Assembly (NCBI GenBank): GCA_014529385.2
Contig: CM043952.1
Span: 150,379,057 to 150,443,056 of the forward strand
DNA: 64,000 nt
Origin: Adiantum capillus-veneris
Taxonomy: Eukaryota; Streptophyta; Polypodiopsida; Polypodiales; Pteridaceae
Reading direction: 5' to 3'
Shown: positions 47,407-58,554 of the stretch, in pieces
Numbering within the stretch: position 1 is the first letter of the stretch
How the letters are laid out: each line of letters begins with the position of its first letter
Notes under the pieces: generated by a model
Database searches by the model: none
What the model was told of the DNA's origin: nothing
What the model saw: the letters and a program-made list of their open reading frames with translations, nothing else
Translations under genes and position numbers: made by a program

Positions 47407-47462
47407 GTTGGATAGTGCCTCGTGGATTCTTAATTAAGAATCCACGATCTGAACTATCCAAC
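47407..47462 (+). repeat. Near-perfect 56-bp inverted repeat in the RNase H region
   Basis: The centre (47,420-47,447) is a perfect 28-bp palindrome with arms TCGTGGATTCTTAA and TTAAGAATCCACGA. The outer arms GTTGGATAGT (47,407-47,416) and ACTATCCAAC (47,453-47,462) also pair perfectly, with 3- and 5-base internal bulges. Two stop codons fall within it. Confidence 0.9.
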
Positions 47463-48042
47463 TCATGATCTGGAACTCCTAGCCGTCATTCATGCTCTTA
47501 AACTCTGGAGGCACTATCTTCTAGGAGGAAAGTTTCAGTTAATCACTAATCATCAGGGTCTAAAATGGATTTTTTCACAAGCAACACTCAACATGAGGCA
47601 GAGAAGATGGATAAAACTCTTACAGGAATATGATTTTGAAATAAAATATAAACCAAGAAAAAAGAATGTGGTTGCTGATGCCCTTAGCCGTAAGGTTTTT
47701 CTTGAGGCCATTTCCACAGTCGACAATCCAATCCTAAACAAGGTTAAGGAAGCCTCCTTGGAAGATGAGGATTATCAAAACCTCCTAATCAAAGAGAAAG
47801 ACATAATCAAGGATTATTCACTTGGGAGGGATGTGATTCTCTATTATAAGTATCGGCTTTACATTCCTAAGAATTCAACGTTGAAGGATTTAATCCTTTA
47901 TGAACGACACAACGCTCCAGTTGCCGGCCATCCTGGCTATGCAAAGACCCTTAATGCCATAAGGAAAAGCTATTTTTGTCCAGGAATGAAAGGGGATATA
48001 CTTCGCTACATCAAACAATGTCTTTCCTGTCAAAGGATTAAG

Positions 48043-48076
48043 GATGAACGAGTAATGATGATGAACGAGTAATGAT
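48043..48076 (+). repeat. 17-bp tandem duplication in integrase
   Basis: GATGAACGAGTAATGAT occurs twice in a row, at 48,043 and 48,060. It inserts a stop and shifts the frame after CLSCQRIKDER. Confidence 0.9.
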
Positions 48077-50089
48077 GCCAGGAAAACTTCAACGTCTGGA
48101 CATTCCTCAAATGAAGTGGGAACTCATTAGCATGAACTTTGTAACAGGTCTTCCTACCGTTCAAGGGGGTACGACTCCATTATGGTGGTAGTAGACATGC
48201 TGATTAAAGTATCTCATTTGATGCCTGTGAAAACAACTTACACTGCATCAGACTTAAGTCATTTATTTATCAAAGAGATCTTTAGATTACACAGACTTCC
48301 TAAGAGAATAGTCAGTGACAGAGATGCAAAATTTACTTCAAAATTTTGGAAAGCTTTATTTGAATCCTTAGGTACCTAGCTATGTTTCAGTACAGCCTAT
48401 CACCCTCAGATGGACGGCCAGACGGAAAGAGTGAATCAAGTTATTGAAGACATCCTTAGAGCCTACTATAGTAGAGAACCCCGGAAATGGATACAATTTC
48501 TCCCTCTGGTGGAATTCGCCTATAATTTCTCATTCCATAAAAGCATTGGGATATCACCATTTAATGCTCTTTATGGGCATGAATGTATACCACCCCTAAA
48601 CTTTTCTGACCCTACTACAAGAGTAGAAGCTTCAAAACAAATGTTGGAGGAGATGGATGCCCAAACCAAAGCCATACGACAGGACATTCAGGTAGCTAAG
48701 GACAGCCAAAAACATTATGCTGATAAAAAATGGTTTGATCGGGTTTTCAAACAAAGAGATAAAGTATTCCTTAGTGTACGGCCAAAGAGAAGCAATTTAT
48801 CCTTGGGAAAATACAAAAAACTAAGCCCCAGATATTGTGGACCTTATGAAGTGATTAAAGTAATCAGTGATCAAGCTTACAAATTAAAACTACCTGAACA
48901 CCTCAAGGTCCATAATGTATTCCATATCATTCTTCTAAAACCCTACATCCCAAATCCAATCAAACTCTAGACGACGAACAGATTGTATTCTCAATACTAG
49001 GGAAAGAAGTCTGCAAAACAGAGTAATCAGGGAACATTTATTAAAATGGAAGGACTACCCCACTGAAGACGCCATATGGGAGGATGAAGTATCACTTCTC
49101 AAAGATTTTCCCAATTTTGGTTGAGATGAGGACATCTCAATTCCTTAAGTTGGGGTGATTGTAAGGTTTCCAGTTTCTGAAACCTTAGAAATTGTACAAA
49201 GACTGTTCAAACTATGGCTTATTTTGGTATTTTTGGAACCATAACCAGAGCTTTACTATGGTTAGAATTTTTTAGAATCAAATTCCGAGAAAATCTGAAA
49301 AAGTTACGGGCTCTGAAAGGTTACACTAGGAATTGAATGAGTTAAGTAAAATTGGATGGTTTCAGTAATTATCATTGCTAAAGACTTTTTTATCCTAAGG
49401 TTCTATAAATTGTAGATAATTCAAATTTTAATAATTAAAAATCAAAGAAATTAGCAAAAATCAATTCTGGAAGCTGAGGGGGCTGTGTGGAGCTATTTGG
49501 AACCTGCCTGGGACAAAATTAGCAGGTGGCGCTAGTTGAAAGCTGGGGCCTTGCTTGAGGTGCCAGAACCTGCCAGAAACAGCCCAGGGGCCTTGAAAAG
49601 CTATAAAAAGACCCCCTTCTTTCACAAAAAATTAGACTCGGAGCCTTGGTAAATTCTCTCTCATCTAGAGGGACCTCTATGCAGAAATCACTAGAGAGCA
49701 AAGCTCTAGTTGGTTAATCAACGATAATTAGCACTAACCTTTTTTAATTAGTAAAACTATGTTAACCTATTTACAATATTCTTTATCAATTGAAGATTAA
49801 ACCTATGTGTACTCTACAATTCTCTCCTAATTCAAAATTCTCTATTGATTATTGAGATTAAGCTTAGGGACACTAAGCTAATTAATTAATATATTATATT
49901 AGGACTGAAATTACTCATTTTAATCATAAATTAATGATATTTATGCTAATTAAATTTAGATTAAGAAGAGATAATTATCAGAGCTGTGTTAGACTATCAT
50001 TAGCTACAAAAATTATCTTTTAATTTTTTGAGTAATTGTAATAATTATTTAAGCAGAACTACACTATTTTTAAGAGAAATGTAAAGGGA

Positions 50090-51240
50090 GAAATGATCAA
50101 ATTAATCCAAAAAGCTTTGAAATAATTATGAGAGGTAAAAAGCATCTTAATAAACCCATGATAATTATCTTGACTTCAGATAATTAGCTTAACTATTTAT
50201 CTCAACATAATTACACTATTTTTAAGGAAAAATAAAAAGAGAAAAATAACAAACTAATCCAAAATACTTTGAGATAATTATCAGAGGTAAAACACTTCTT
50301 ATGAAACCCTTCATACTTATTTTAACCTCAAATAATATGTTTAGCTAATTATCTCAGTAGCATTACACTATTTTTAAGGGAAAAAATAGCAAACTAATCC
50401 AAAATACTTTGAGATAATTATCAAAGGAAGATAATGTGTTATAAAATTCTTGATAATTATATTAACCTTAGATAATTAGCTTAACTAAGTTTTTTAACAA
50501 AATTATACTATTTTTAAGGAAAAATAAAAAGGGGAAAATAGCAAACTAATCCAAAATGCTTTGAGATACTTATCAGAGAACAAAAACATCTTATGAAATT
50601 TGTAATAATTATTTTAACTAATTATATCAGAAAAATTACACTATTTTTAAGAGAAATAAAAATAAAAAACTAGCAAAATAATTCAAAAAGCTTTGAGATA
50701 ATTATTAGAGAAGAAACACATCTTATGAAACCCATGATAATTATCTTAACATCAGATAGTTAGTTTAACTAATTATCTCAGAGGAATTACATTGTTTTTA
50801 AGGGAAAATAAAAAGAAAAAAATAGCAAAATAATTCAAAATGCTTTGAGATGATTACAAGAGAAAAAAATATCTTATGAAACCCGTGATAATGATCTCAA
50901 CCTCAGATAGTTAGTTTAACTAATTATCTCATCGGAATTACATTGTATTTAAGGGAAAATAAAAAGGGGAAAATAGCAAACTAGTTCAAAAATCTTTGAG
51001 ATAATTATCAGAGGTAAAACACATTTTGAGAAACGTGTGATGAAATTTTAACCCTGGATAATTAGTCTAGCTCATTATCTCAATAGAAAAACACTATTTT
51101 TAAGGAAAAATAAAAGGGGAAAAATGGAAAATTAATCCAAAAACCTTTGAGATAATTATTAGAGGTAAAATACATCTTGAGGAACCCATGATAAATATCT
51201 TAAAGTCAGATAATTTGTTTAGATACTTATTTTCACTAGA
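50090..51240 (+). repeat. 150-bp tandem array inside the 3' LTR (about 8 units)
   Basis: CTTTGAGATAATTATCAGAGG variants recur near 50,114, 50,268, 50,408, 50,560, 50,690, 50,841, 50,992 and 51,145, with spacings of 130-154 bp. The units carry the same hairpin and palindrome as in the 5' LTR. Confidence 0.9.
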
Positions 51241-51784
51241 AGTAACCGATTTTGTGTATAAACCGAGGAAAGGAAATTAGTAAATGAATTTATATAATTA
51301 TTCAATAATTACCAGAGGTCAGAAATCACTCTTGAAGGTTGGGAAAATTACCTTAGCCTAAATTATTAGTATAATAAATTAGTATTGGTTAATTTTTCCT
51401 AAATTAGACCATAAATATAGAAGAAAAAATTTAAAAATCAATTTTATGAGTTAACTAGAAAATCCTTAAAGATAGAACATATCAAATTCCATCTAGGGTA
51501 TATAATCCACTAGCAGATAGGTAACTCATAATTTACTAAGGCCAAAAATAAGATATTCTTGGAATATAAACTAAGGAGAAATCCAGTAAAATAGCTCCAA
51601 TAATTATATGATAATTATGGGAGAATACTAATAGTACAAGGAAGTTACAGGAGAAATATCTCATCCAATAACTAACAAGGATACCTATTTATTCCAAAAA
51701 TCCTTATTTTTGGATAAAAAAGAAGAAAAGAGATTATTCATTTAATTCTCTAATCGATTAAGTCCTTTTATAAAGGCTGCCAAT

Positions 51785-52021
51785 ATGACTCCAAAGAGAA
51801 CCAGACGAACTCCTCTTACCGATGAAGAGGATACTATGAACAAAAGAAATAAAGCCACTCATGACCATGAGGCTGGGCCTAGTCATAGGCCTACGGAGGA
51901 AAGTGCCAGGCACCAGCGCACCAGCACATGGCTGACCAGTTTCACAGATGGATTTCCATTTTGTTCACTTAAGTGTTTAATTAGATTAAAGTTCATTTCT
52001 AAATTAACAGTGCATATGTAA
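51785..52021 (+). CDS. Short open frame inside the 3' LTR (MTPKRTRR...)
   Basis: Counterpart of the frame at 44,469. After MTPKRTRRTPLTDEEDTMNK the two diverge through an indel near 51,900, so the C-terminal halves differ. Low confidence as a protein. Confidence 0.25.
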   Translation: MTPKRTRRTPLTDEEDTMNKRNKATHDHEAGPSHRPTEESARHQRTSTWLTSFTDGFPFCSLKCLIRLKFISKLTVHM

Positions 52022-53087
52022 GGTTTAGGAAGGATTAACTGGCCGTAAATGGAAGGTAACTTCCAAGAAACCAACGAGCAATGATTGTAAGTAGGAAAGA
52101 AATGATTGGGTTATGACTGATTGACCTAGGAAAGAAATGTTTGGTCATCCTTAAGACAGCTTGTCTCAAGACACCTATGATTCCTTGGAATATTTTACTC
52201 TAGGTAATGAGTAATGAAGGCGAATCTGCCATCGATGAGTCGGTTTTCTCAGTGCGCATGGAGTCTTTACCCCATGCTTGTTTGTGCTTGTGGATATTAC
52301 TTAGGATATCGAGTTTATCCTAGAGGAACCGCCCGGTTTTATGGGCAACCGGTTGACGTATGGGCGCGCGGACTATGGGTGATGCCTTTTTCCACCCTTG
52401 TTTTTATAAATAAGGAATGGATGCCATTTTTTCACCCCTGTGTAGGTGGTCTTGAGACAAGCCAGTACTGGTCAAAGATACTCCAGAATGATAGTACCTT
52501 GTCTTAAGTCTAAAGATGTTTGTTTGCTAAAAGAATGTTTTCAATACTGTTTTCAAGGGTTGTTTTAATGAAATTCAGTTATGAAAGTTAAAAGAAATCA
52601 TTGTTTTAATTGTGACAAGAATGTGGTAGTAATTAAACAACAAAGAATCATGTGTGAGTGCGGGGTGGTAAGTGGGGATTGACTAAGGTTATCAATTATG
52701 GACGGGTGAACCTGATTAGTTAGGTAACTATCCATTCCCGCGCACTAAAAACGTCTAGAAACTTCTCCACTTGGAAGAGGAATCCACCAGCACGGCTGTG
52801 CCCTCACATATGTTAGGGGGAAAAAAGCGTTGGCTAAGGAAACCTTAATCCTAATGATGGAAGTTATAGGGCCAGAATAGTTTTTTTTTTTAATTCAACA
52901 AATTGTCCCGTTTCCACTGCAAGACAAGACTAGGTCTCCTTCTAGGGCTATACACCTAAACCATTATCAATGGTAAGGGTGAATTCCCTGCAATTCTTCT
53001 TGTTTAGGGACTCATATTTTATTAGGCCTAGAGACCTGTCAAGGATCCCATCCCGCTTTTGGTGTCGGCAGGTTTGGAGACGTCACA

Positions 53088-54400
53088 CAACCCAAGTATT
53101 CCACAACTCAGTATAACATAGCTCGAGTACATAGATATAGTTCTCTTTCACACAACAGACATACAAAGAGTACAATGAGCCGATTTGGCCTTGGAGTATG
53201 AACAAGTTAACTTTTTAAATTATCCAAGAACCATTTCCAAACATTGTAGTGTATCTAAGCTCATCAACTTGTCCTGTTGAAACCAAGCTCTTAGTTAGCT
53301 TTGACACATGTCTCATGCCTTGCAGCATGAACTCGATACCATTGTGCATACACAACTATACATCTCCAATGCGACAAGTGTCAAGATGATGAGAATCACT
53401 CATCTCAATTGAACCATGTGTAGAAGCATAATTGGAGAACCACTCCTTGTGAGGAGTAACATGAAAATTGGCACCTAAGTCAATGATCCAATTCTGCGCA
53501 TAGCATTCTTTAAGAACTAATAACACCTCTGGACTCAGATTGTAAGTAACACGTTAGGAACAACATAAACATGTGTGAAGATTAAATGACATTGAGCTCC
53601 TCTATCTTCACGCTATTCTTAGGAGGTGTAAGCTTTACAATCTCAATAAACAAAAATCATTCTTCATGTGTCCTTTCTTATGACAATGGTAGTATTCAAT
53701 GTTTCTTATGTCAGTTCATGACTCTTGCTATGCACATTCTTGAAGTCTTGAGAATGACCGTGACTACAACTATGACCTCTTTGCCATTGATGGTATGTTT
53801 GCTCCTTTCACTTGCCATATACACATTACCATGCCCACTAGGGTCAAGAGATTGACGTCGGATCTCTTTTGTGAGAAAAGAACTAGTAACATCATTGAAA
53901 AAAATCTTTCCCTGAGGGGCATATTTACTAATGGTAGTGTTAAATGTATCCCATGATGCAAGCAAAGAGCATAGCAAGAAAATGGCTTTCATTTCATCAT
54001 CAAAATTCAACCCTTTAGAAGTCAACTGTGTAAAAGCACTATTGAACTTGTTCAAATGCAAACTAAAATTGCTACCTTCCCTCATATTCAAACACATAAG
54101 CTTCTTCATCAAAAACACTTTTTTTGATGCACTCTTACCATCCCAAGTTGAGCATAATGACTCCCATAATGTTGCAATAATCTTGTCCATAATCGTAAAG
54201 AAAATGGACTCACCAAGGTGTAGGCAAATGGTTGCCATAGCACGAGCATCATCCTCCCACTCATCACCAACGCTCTCCCAGTGGCGCTGCAAGGCCCTTA
54301 TTGACCAAGACATCAAATATACATTGCTTCCATATCATGAAGTTTGTGCCATCAAACTTCTTGATATAATACTCTTCATTCTCAAAAGTTTTAGCCCTTC
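53088..54400 (-). mobile_element. Ty1/copia relic, first part (gag, zinc knuckle, protease, start of GAG-pre-integrase)
   Basis: Read downward from about 54,400 on the minus strand: gag begins KKFDGTNFMIWK and continues in an open frame (53,711-54,316) with DKIIATLWESLCSTWDG, MKKLMCLNMREGSNF and LLASWDTFNTTIS, typical copia gag. A zinc-knuckle remnant (HYCHKKGHMKND) lies near 53,670. The protease has WIIDLGANFHVT near 53,455-53,493 (normally DSGA). The frame ends at 53,088 in WNTWVG; the GHMS that follows is across the gypsy insertion at 41,469. No LTR or primer site was found upstream. Confidence 0.85.
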
Positions 54401-54516
54401 TCTTTTATTAAAAATAAAGGAACTCTTTATTTTTTAATGCTTTTGTTTTCTTCTGATGGTGGGCTGCAGCCTATGGGGACAGAGAGCGAGGGATTGTCAA
54501 AGGCAAGAATCAAGGG

Positions 54517-54534
54517 GCGGGGGGGGGGGGGGAT
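54517..54534. repeat. G homopolymer
   Basis: A run of about 15 G residues interrupted by one C near its start. Confidence 0.9.
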
Positions 54535-54539
54535 GACAA

Positions 54540-55060
54540 CACTTCAAGTATAGTGTTGACATGATGGAAAGAGAGTTACTCGGTTTTACAATTACCACCA
54601 AGAAGCACATGAATGGTGACGTGATCATAGAGGGCAAAGTGGGGCTTGCACAGTAGGTCAACAACTCAACAATGGGAGGTGTCGGCTCCATGTCAACATG
54701 TAAAAAAAAGGGGTATGAGTAGTAGTGCCTTGATGGGACGAGGGCCTCAAAATCAATTGTATATGTGTATGTGTTTGTTCATTGGAGTGAGTCAAGCGGT
54801 GATCTCCAAATTTGTAGCACAATAGCAACCTGTGTGAAGCCCAATAGGGATGAACGTAGGGTTTTGTGGTTGGTGAGTTTTAGAGTACGTCTATTGCGGG
54901 CTACCACATGTTGTCAATGGGAGCAAGGTACATTTTTCACGAGCAACGAGGCAGGGTTTTGCTGTCGTCACACACTTTTGTCTCCTATCTGCAAACAACA
55001 TTCAAGTTTTCTAACTCTTCCAATTTTGGCAAAGTTGAGATAACTTTTACTCTCTCTTTC
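54540..55060. other. No recognised gene
   Basis: A possible 5' flank of the copia relic. No LTR end or primer site complement was identified. Confidence 0.4.
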
Positions 55061-55067
55061 TTCCTTT

Positions 55068-55069
<2 letters not shown>

Positions 55070-55112
<43 letters not shown>
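55070..55112. repeat. (TC)n microsatellite
   Basis: About 19 CT units. Confidence 0.9.
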
Positions 55113-55116
<4 letters not shown>

Positions 55117-55382
55117 ACTTTGCATTTTCAGTGAATTCAAGAAGAAGAGTCAAACCTACTGTCGCCACTCAAAACGCTACAACCATAGTGTGCGAATGTG
55201 CTCCAAGCAAAAGAGGCTCCAATAGAATCGTCATCAATTGTGTATTGGGAGCTTATGAGTCAACACAGGAGAGTGGACTTGGCAACCAATAAAAGGCAAG
55301 AGCACGGTGTGACAATGGGTGTCTTGTTGTGTGTGTGAGCTAGAGTTTTCTAGTGGCACCAATTGATGGCATAGGGTTTGTG

Positions 55383-55385
<3 letters not shown>

Positions 55386-55442
<57 letters not shown>
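55386..55442. repeat. (TG)n microsatellite
   Basis: About 27 TG units. Open frames across it on both strands (poly Thr-His, poly Cys-Val) are artefacts. Confidence 0.95.
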
Positions 55443-55446
<4 letters not shown>

Positions 55447-55639
55447 AGGGGTTATTAGTGTGGGTTGAAGACGCATTTAATGCAGGTGATGGCAAGCATG
55501 AGCTGAGGGCGTCGAGGGGTTATGTGTGTGTCTGTGTGGAGCCAAATGTGGCCGGCCACTAGGGAGCCAAGGGACTTGAAAAGAAGTAGGTGCAGGACGA
55601 GGGTTTGGGGTAGGCAACAAAGAGGACCCATGAGGCTTT

Positions 55640-55697
55640 TTGTGTGTGTGTGTGTGTGAAACTCGGCTTTTTGTGTGTGTGTGTGTGTGTGTGTGAA
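55640..55697. repeat. Two linked (TG)n tracts with AAACTCGGCTT
   Basis: TTTTTGTGTGTG tracts at 55,639-55,658 and 55,671-55,694 are each followed by AAACTCGGCTT, so about 32-36 bp including the microsatellite has been duplicated. Confidence 0.85.
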
Positions 55698-55739
55698 ACT
55701 CGGCTTCCAACAACCAAGCCATAGTGTAAATTTTATTAT

Positions 55740-58166
55740 TATTTTAAAATTTTTGTTTCTTTTGGGAGCTTATTCCCATGACAATTAATGGGGTGTGGGC
55801 TTTGTGAGTCCCCATAGCTAGCTAATAAGAGAGAGGAGGGCTTAGCATGATACTATAGCTGAGAGAAAGGTGAGAGATCATAATGTGGTGGATGTTGGAA
55901 TTCATTATTTCTTGTGTTAACAATGTTGTTGGCAAGAACCATCAAAATGAACCTTCATGCACACACTCCTTCGACGGCATTTTTCAAATAATCTCTCAAT
56001 TAATTGAGAGGTGCTAATTAGTTTACAAATTTTCTCATTCAATCAAGTATGCAATTCAAAGCCACACCAATCAAAAATACATGTACATTATCATTTGAAA
56101 CTTCACAGTTGATTTAGTTTCCAAATTCTCTCATTGATAATTTGTTGAGCATACACATCAAAATGAAATTGACATGTGCACAAAATTTTGATTTTCAATT
56201 GAAAATGAGCTCCATTTTCCATCACTTTCAGGAGATTTTGGCACACACACTTGATTAGGAAAATGCCTCAAAGCATGTAAATTTTTTATAAATTTATCAG
56301 TTGGACAAAACCTTATGGAGAAGGATGCCTAAAATCCCCTTTTTCAATTAAAAAACTCAAAATCAATGTAACTTTGCACTCAATTGAATCATGAACATAG
56401 GTAAAGTAAGTGTACCCATTCTTCCAATTCAATCCCAACTAATAATCATTGCAACCAAGTTGCTCATTCCGAATATCCAAAATCATATGGATTGGTCATT
56501 GTGGTTCATAAAACTATCTGAACCTAAAGATTAGTTGTTACAATATGTAAGCTTAAGGCTCTACTAGAACAAACTCATAATACACATGTACTTGTAGTGG
56601 AATTGGCCTATTTAACTTGAGAGTAGCGGAAATAAATGAGAGTACTTTTAAGAAATTACTTTGTGAGCATAGCGGGTGGACATAAATGAAGATAGCAACA
56701 TAAACATAGCAATTAGTTAACTTGGCATGAACAATAGTTTTGCAAGAGAGAAAAATCAGAACATAACAACAGTTGAGGACCGGATTTATGTGGAGCTGGT
56801 ACCCCCTCCAATAGGCATTTGTATTATGATTTCTCCCATAAGAGAGAATTGTTATAATACAATCTTCGTGTTCCTTGTGACATAGGTGATGCAATGAAGA
56901 TGGAAAGCTTCATGCATCACAAGCATAACATAAACTTTGAAGAAAGCTTTAACTATCCCAAGCCTCAGTCCCAAGACCTCAAACACCCTCGAAGGTGGAG
57001 AGACCTAGGAGAAAACGAGGGTAGGGAAGAGGAAGAGGAAACATTTCATAGGAGAAAGAATTAGTTCCTCACTTATCATAACCCATCTTGCTAGCATACA
57101 TAATAGCATAGTAATGAAGATGGCAAGCTTAAGCATTGAAGCATGGCTCTTGGTTGGATTTGCACTCCATAGCCAAGTGTGGGTGTATGCTCTCAACTGC
57201 TACTTACTTGGAGAAGGAGAGGGAGCTCTTGCACTTTGCACATTGCATAATGAGAGTGTGTGTGAGTGTGTGTGGCAGAGTGTACCCCCTAAGCAACCCC
57301 CTAGATTTCTTTGGTCGACTCCCCCTTGTAGCTCATGCTTGAAGCTCATTGGACCCCTCCGGCCTAGCCAATCACAAGCATGAGGCATTACAAGCAACAA
57401 GGGTAGCCTTGGGACAAGTGTCCCCCTTTCCCCTTTGAGAGACATGACTTGATAAATGCAAAGACAATTAATAAAATCTCCTAAATTATCATTGGACCCC
57501 TTGTGGCCAACCAATAGGCTTCAAGCACACCATAAGGGCAACATGAGGAGGAACTTGACAAGTTTCCCCTTTGCTTTCTTAGTACTAGGCATGCCTTGTG
57601 TGAGTGTGTGTGTGTGTTATCTCTCATCCCCCCTCATGTAGGGATCTCCCCCTCCTTGTAGGGATTGAATTTGACTTTTGCACACCTCAAGCCACTCAAC
57701 CTTGGGTTAAGTTCCCACCACAAGCTTGGCCCTTAAGCCCCTCAAGCTTGGGCTGGGTTCTCAGCTCAAGTACAGCCCTAGCATCTCAAGCATGACAACC
57801 ACCTCAAGCATCACAGTCATCAGGCACCTCAAGCACCTTAGTCATCAAGCACCTCAAGCACCTTAAGCTTGGGTGAGGTTCCCACCTCAAGCTCATCCCT
57901 AGCTTACCTAAGGTCAAAGGACTTTTACACTAACTATTGGAGGTCTTCAATGAAGCTAACTCTAAGGTCTTATGCTCCATTGGTTAGCCTTTCTCTGTGA
58001 TTGACTATCTCTCATTTGGGCCCCTTTACCATTGGCCCCGTGTTGAGATAGATCTATAAGCACATGTCTATATCTTAACCCTTGTTCCCATTTATTCTCC
58101 CACACCAAATGATCAGTTTAATATGAGAAAATCATTTGGGTTGGTTAGATATTAGATTTTATGACA
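55740..58166 (-). repeat. Possible 3' LTR of the minus-strand gypsy fragment
   Basis: Read on the minus strand, a purine-rich tract AAGAGAGAGGTAA is followed by TGTCATAAAATC starting at 58,166, a plausible polypurine tract and LTR start just after the end of gypsy coding sequence. The far end of such an LTR is not clear and no second copy is in the window. The stretch includes CCTCAAGCA-type short repeats at 57,690-57,900. No gene is seen in it. Confidence 0.35.
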
Positions 58167-58554
58167 TTACCTCTCTCTTGAAATCATAGTCGTCCTCAAC
58201 TATGAGGTAGAAGAGATAAAGCCTTAGTCATTAGTCAATCTTACTTAGCGGGTAGAGGATCCCTTTTTACCCTATGACATCTTTCCAAGATGGATGACTA
58301 ATCCATTTGGTGCTTGGGAGACATAGCTACAGCAAGCATGTATGCTCTTTAGTCCATTTCATTCTCCCAAAGTAGAGTGACAAATTCAACTTGGTGTTTG
58401 AGAGACATTGAAAACACAAACATGATTCTAAGCATGCATACTATTTAAATTTGCGCACAATAAAAAGAGAACTAGTCTTATAAGACAAAAACATTGGTCA
58501 TTTAAAATAAATTTGTACATTTGATTACTCTAATGTAGCATTGTAAGCATTGAC

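Larger units (their letters stand above)
46051..49130 (+). pseudogene. Gypsy pol pseudogene: protease end, RT, RNase H, integrase, chromodomain
   Basis: The order is ILGMDWLIKHQAHI (protease end), the RT linker (PPPRDIDHEIETFPG), then RT with [32 protein letters not shown] and VMPFGLMNSPATF. The RT active site reads FFNDILVYS, where FxDD is expected, so Asn (46,927-46,929) replaces a catalytic Asp. RNase H follows (VVTDASGLAIGGVL; YPTHDLELLAVIHAL) up to KKNVVADALSRK. Integrase has its zinc module (H and H in RHNAPVAGHPG, CLSCQ), but SMNF replaces SMDF (Asn at 48,135-48,137); SDRDAKF and the Glu region (QTERVNQ) remain. A chromodomain-like tail ends at about 49,130 (LLKWKDYPTEDAIWEDE). In-frame stops occur at 46,522, 46,690, 47,275, 47,411, 47,429 and 48,377, and a 17-bp duplication lies at 48,043-48,076. 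Confidence 0.9.
41475..53087 (+). mobile_element. Ty3/gypsy element with 4-kb LTRs, chromodomain type, inactive
   Basis: LTRs at 41,475-45,770 and 49,160-53,087 both start TGTAAG and end TCACA. CAAGC (41,470-41,474) and CAACC (53,088-53,092) look like a 5-bp target duplication with one change. The 3.4-kb interior has a primer-binding site, the C-terminal part of protease, RT, RNase H, integrase and a chromodomain-like tail, but practically no gag. The pol reading frame is broken by several stops, a 17-bp duplication and a frameshift, and catalytic Asp residues are changed. By eye the two LTRs differ at about one position in ten in the stretch around 44,470/51,790, so the insertion is old. Confidence 0.92.
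49160..53087 (+). repeat. 3' LTR of the gypsy element (3,928 bp)
   Basis: It begins TGTAAGGTTTCCAG directly after AAGTTGGGGTGAT, a plausible polypurine tract, and ends GGAGACGTCACA. It has about two fewer 150-bp units than the 5' LTR, which together with the 41-bp block accounts for most of the length difference. Confidence 0.92.

Noticed and set aside
53586-54437. Plus-strand open frames over 53,586-54,437
   Set aside because: They are the reverse complement of the minus-strand copia gag, which has clear family motifs.
55234-55722. Thr-His and Cys-Val-rich open frames
   Set aside because: They read (TG)n microsatellites.
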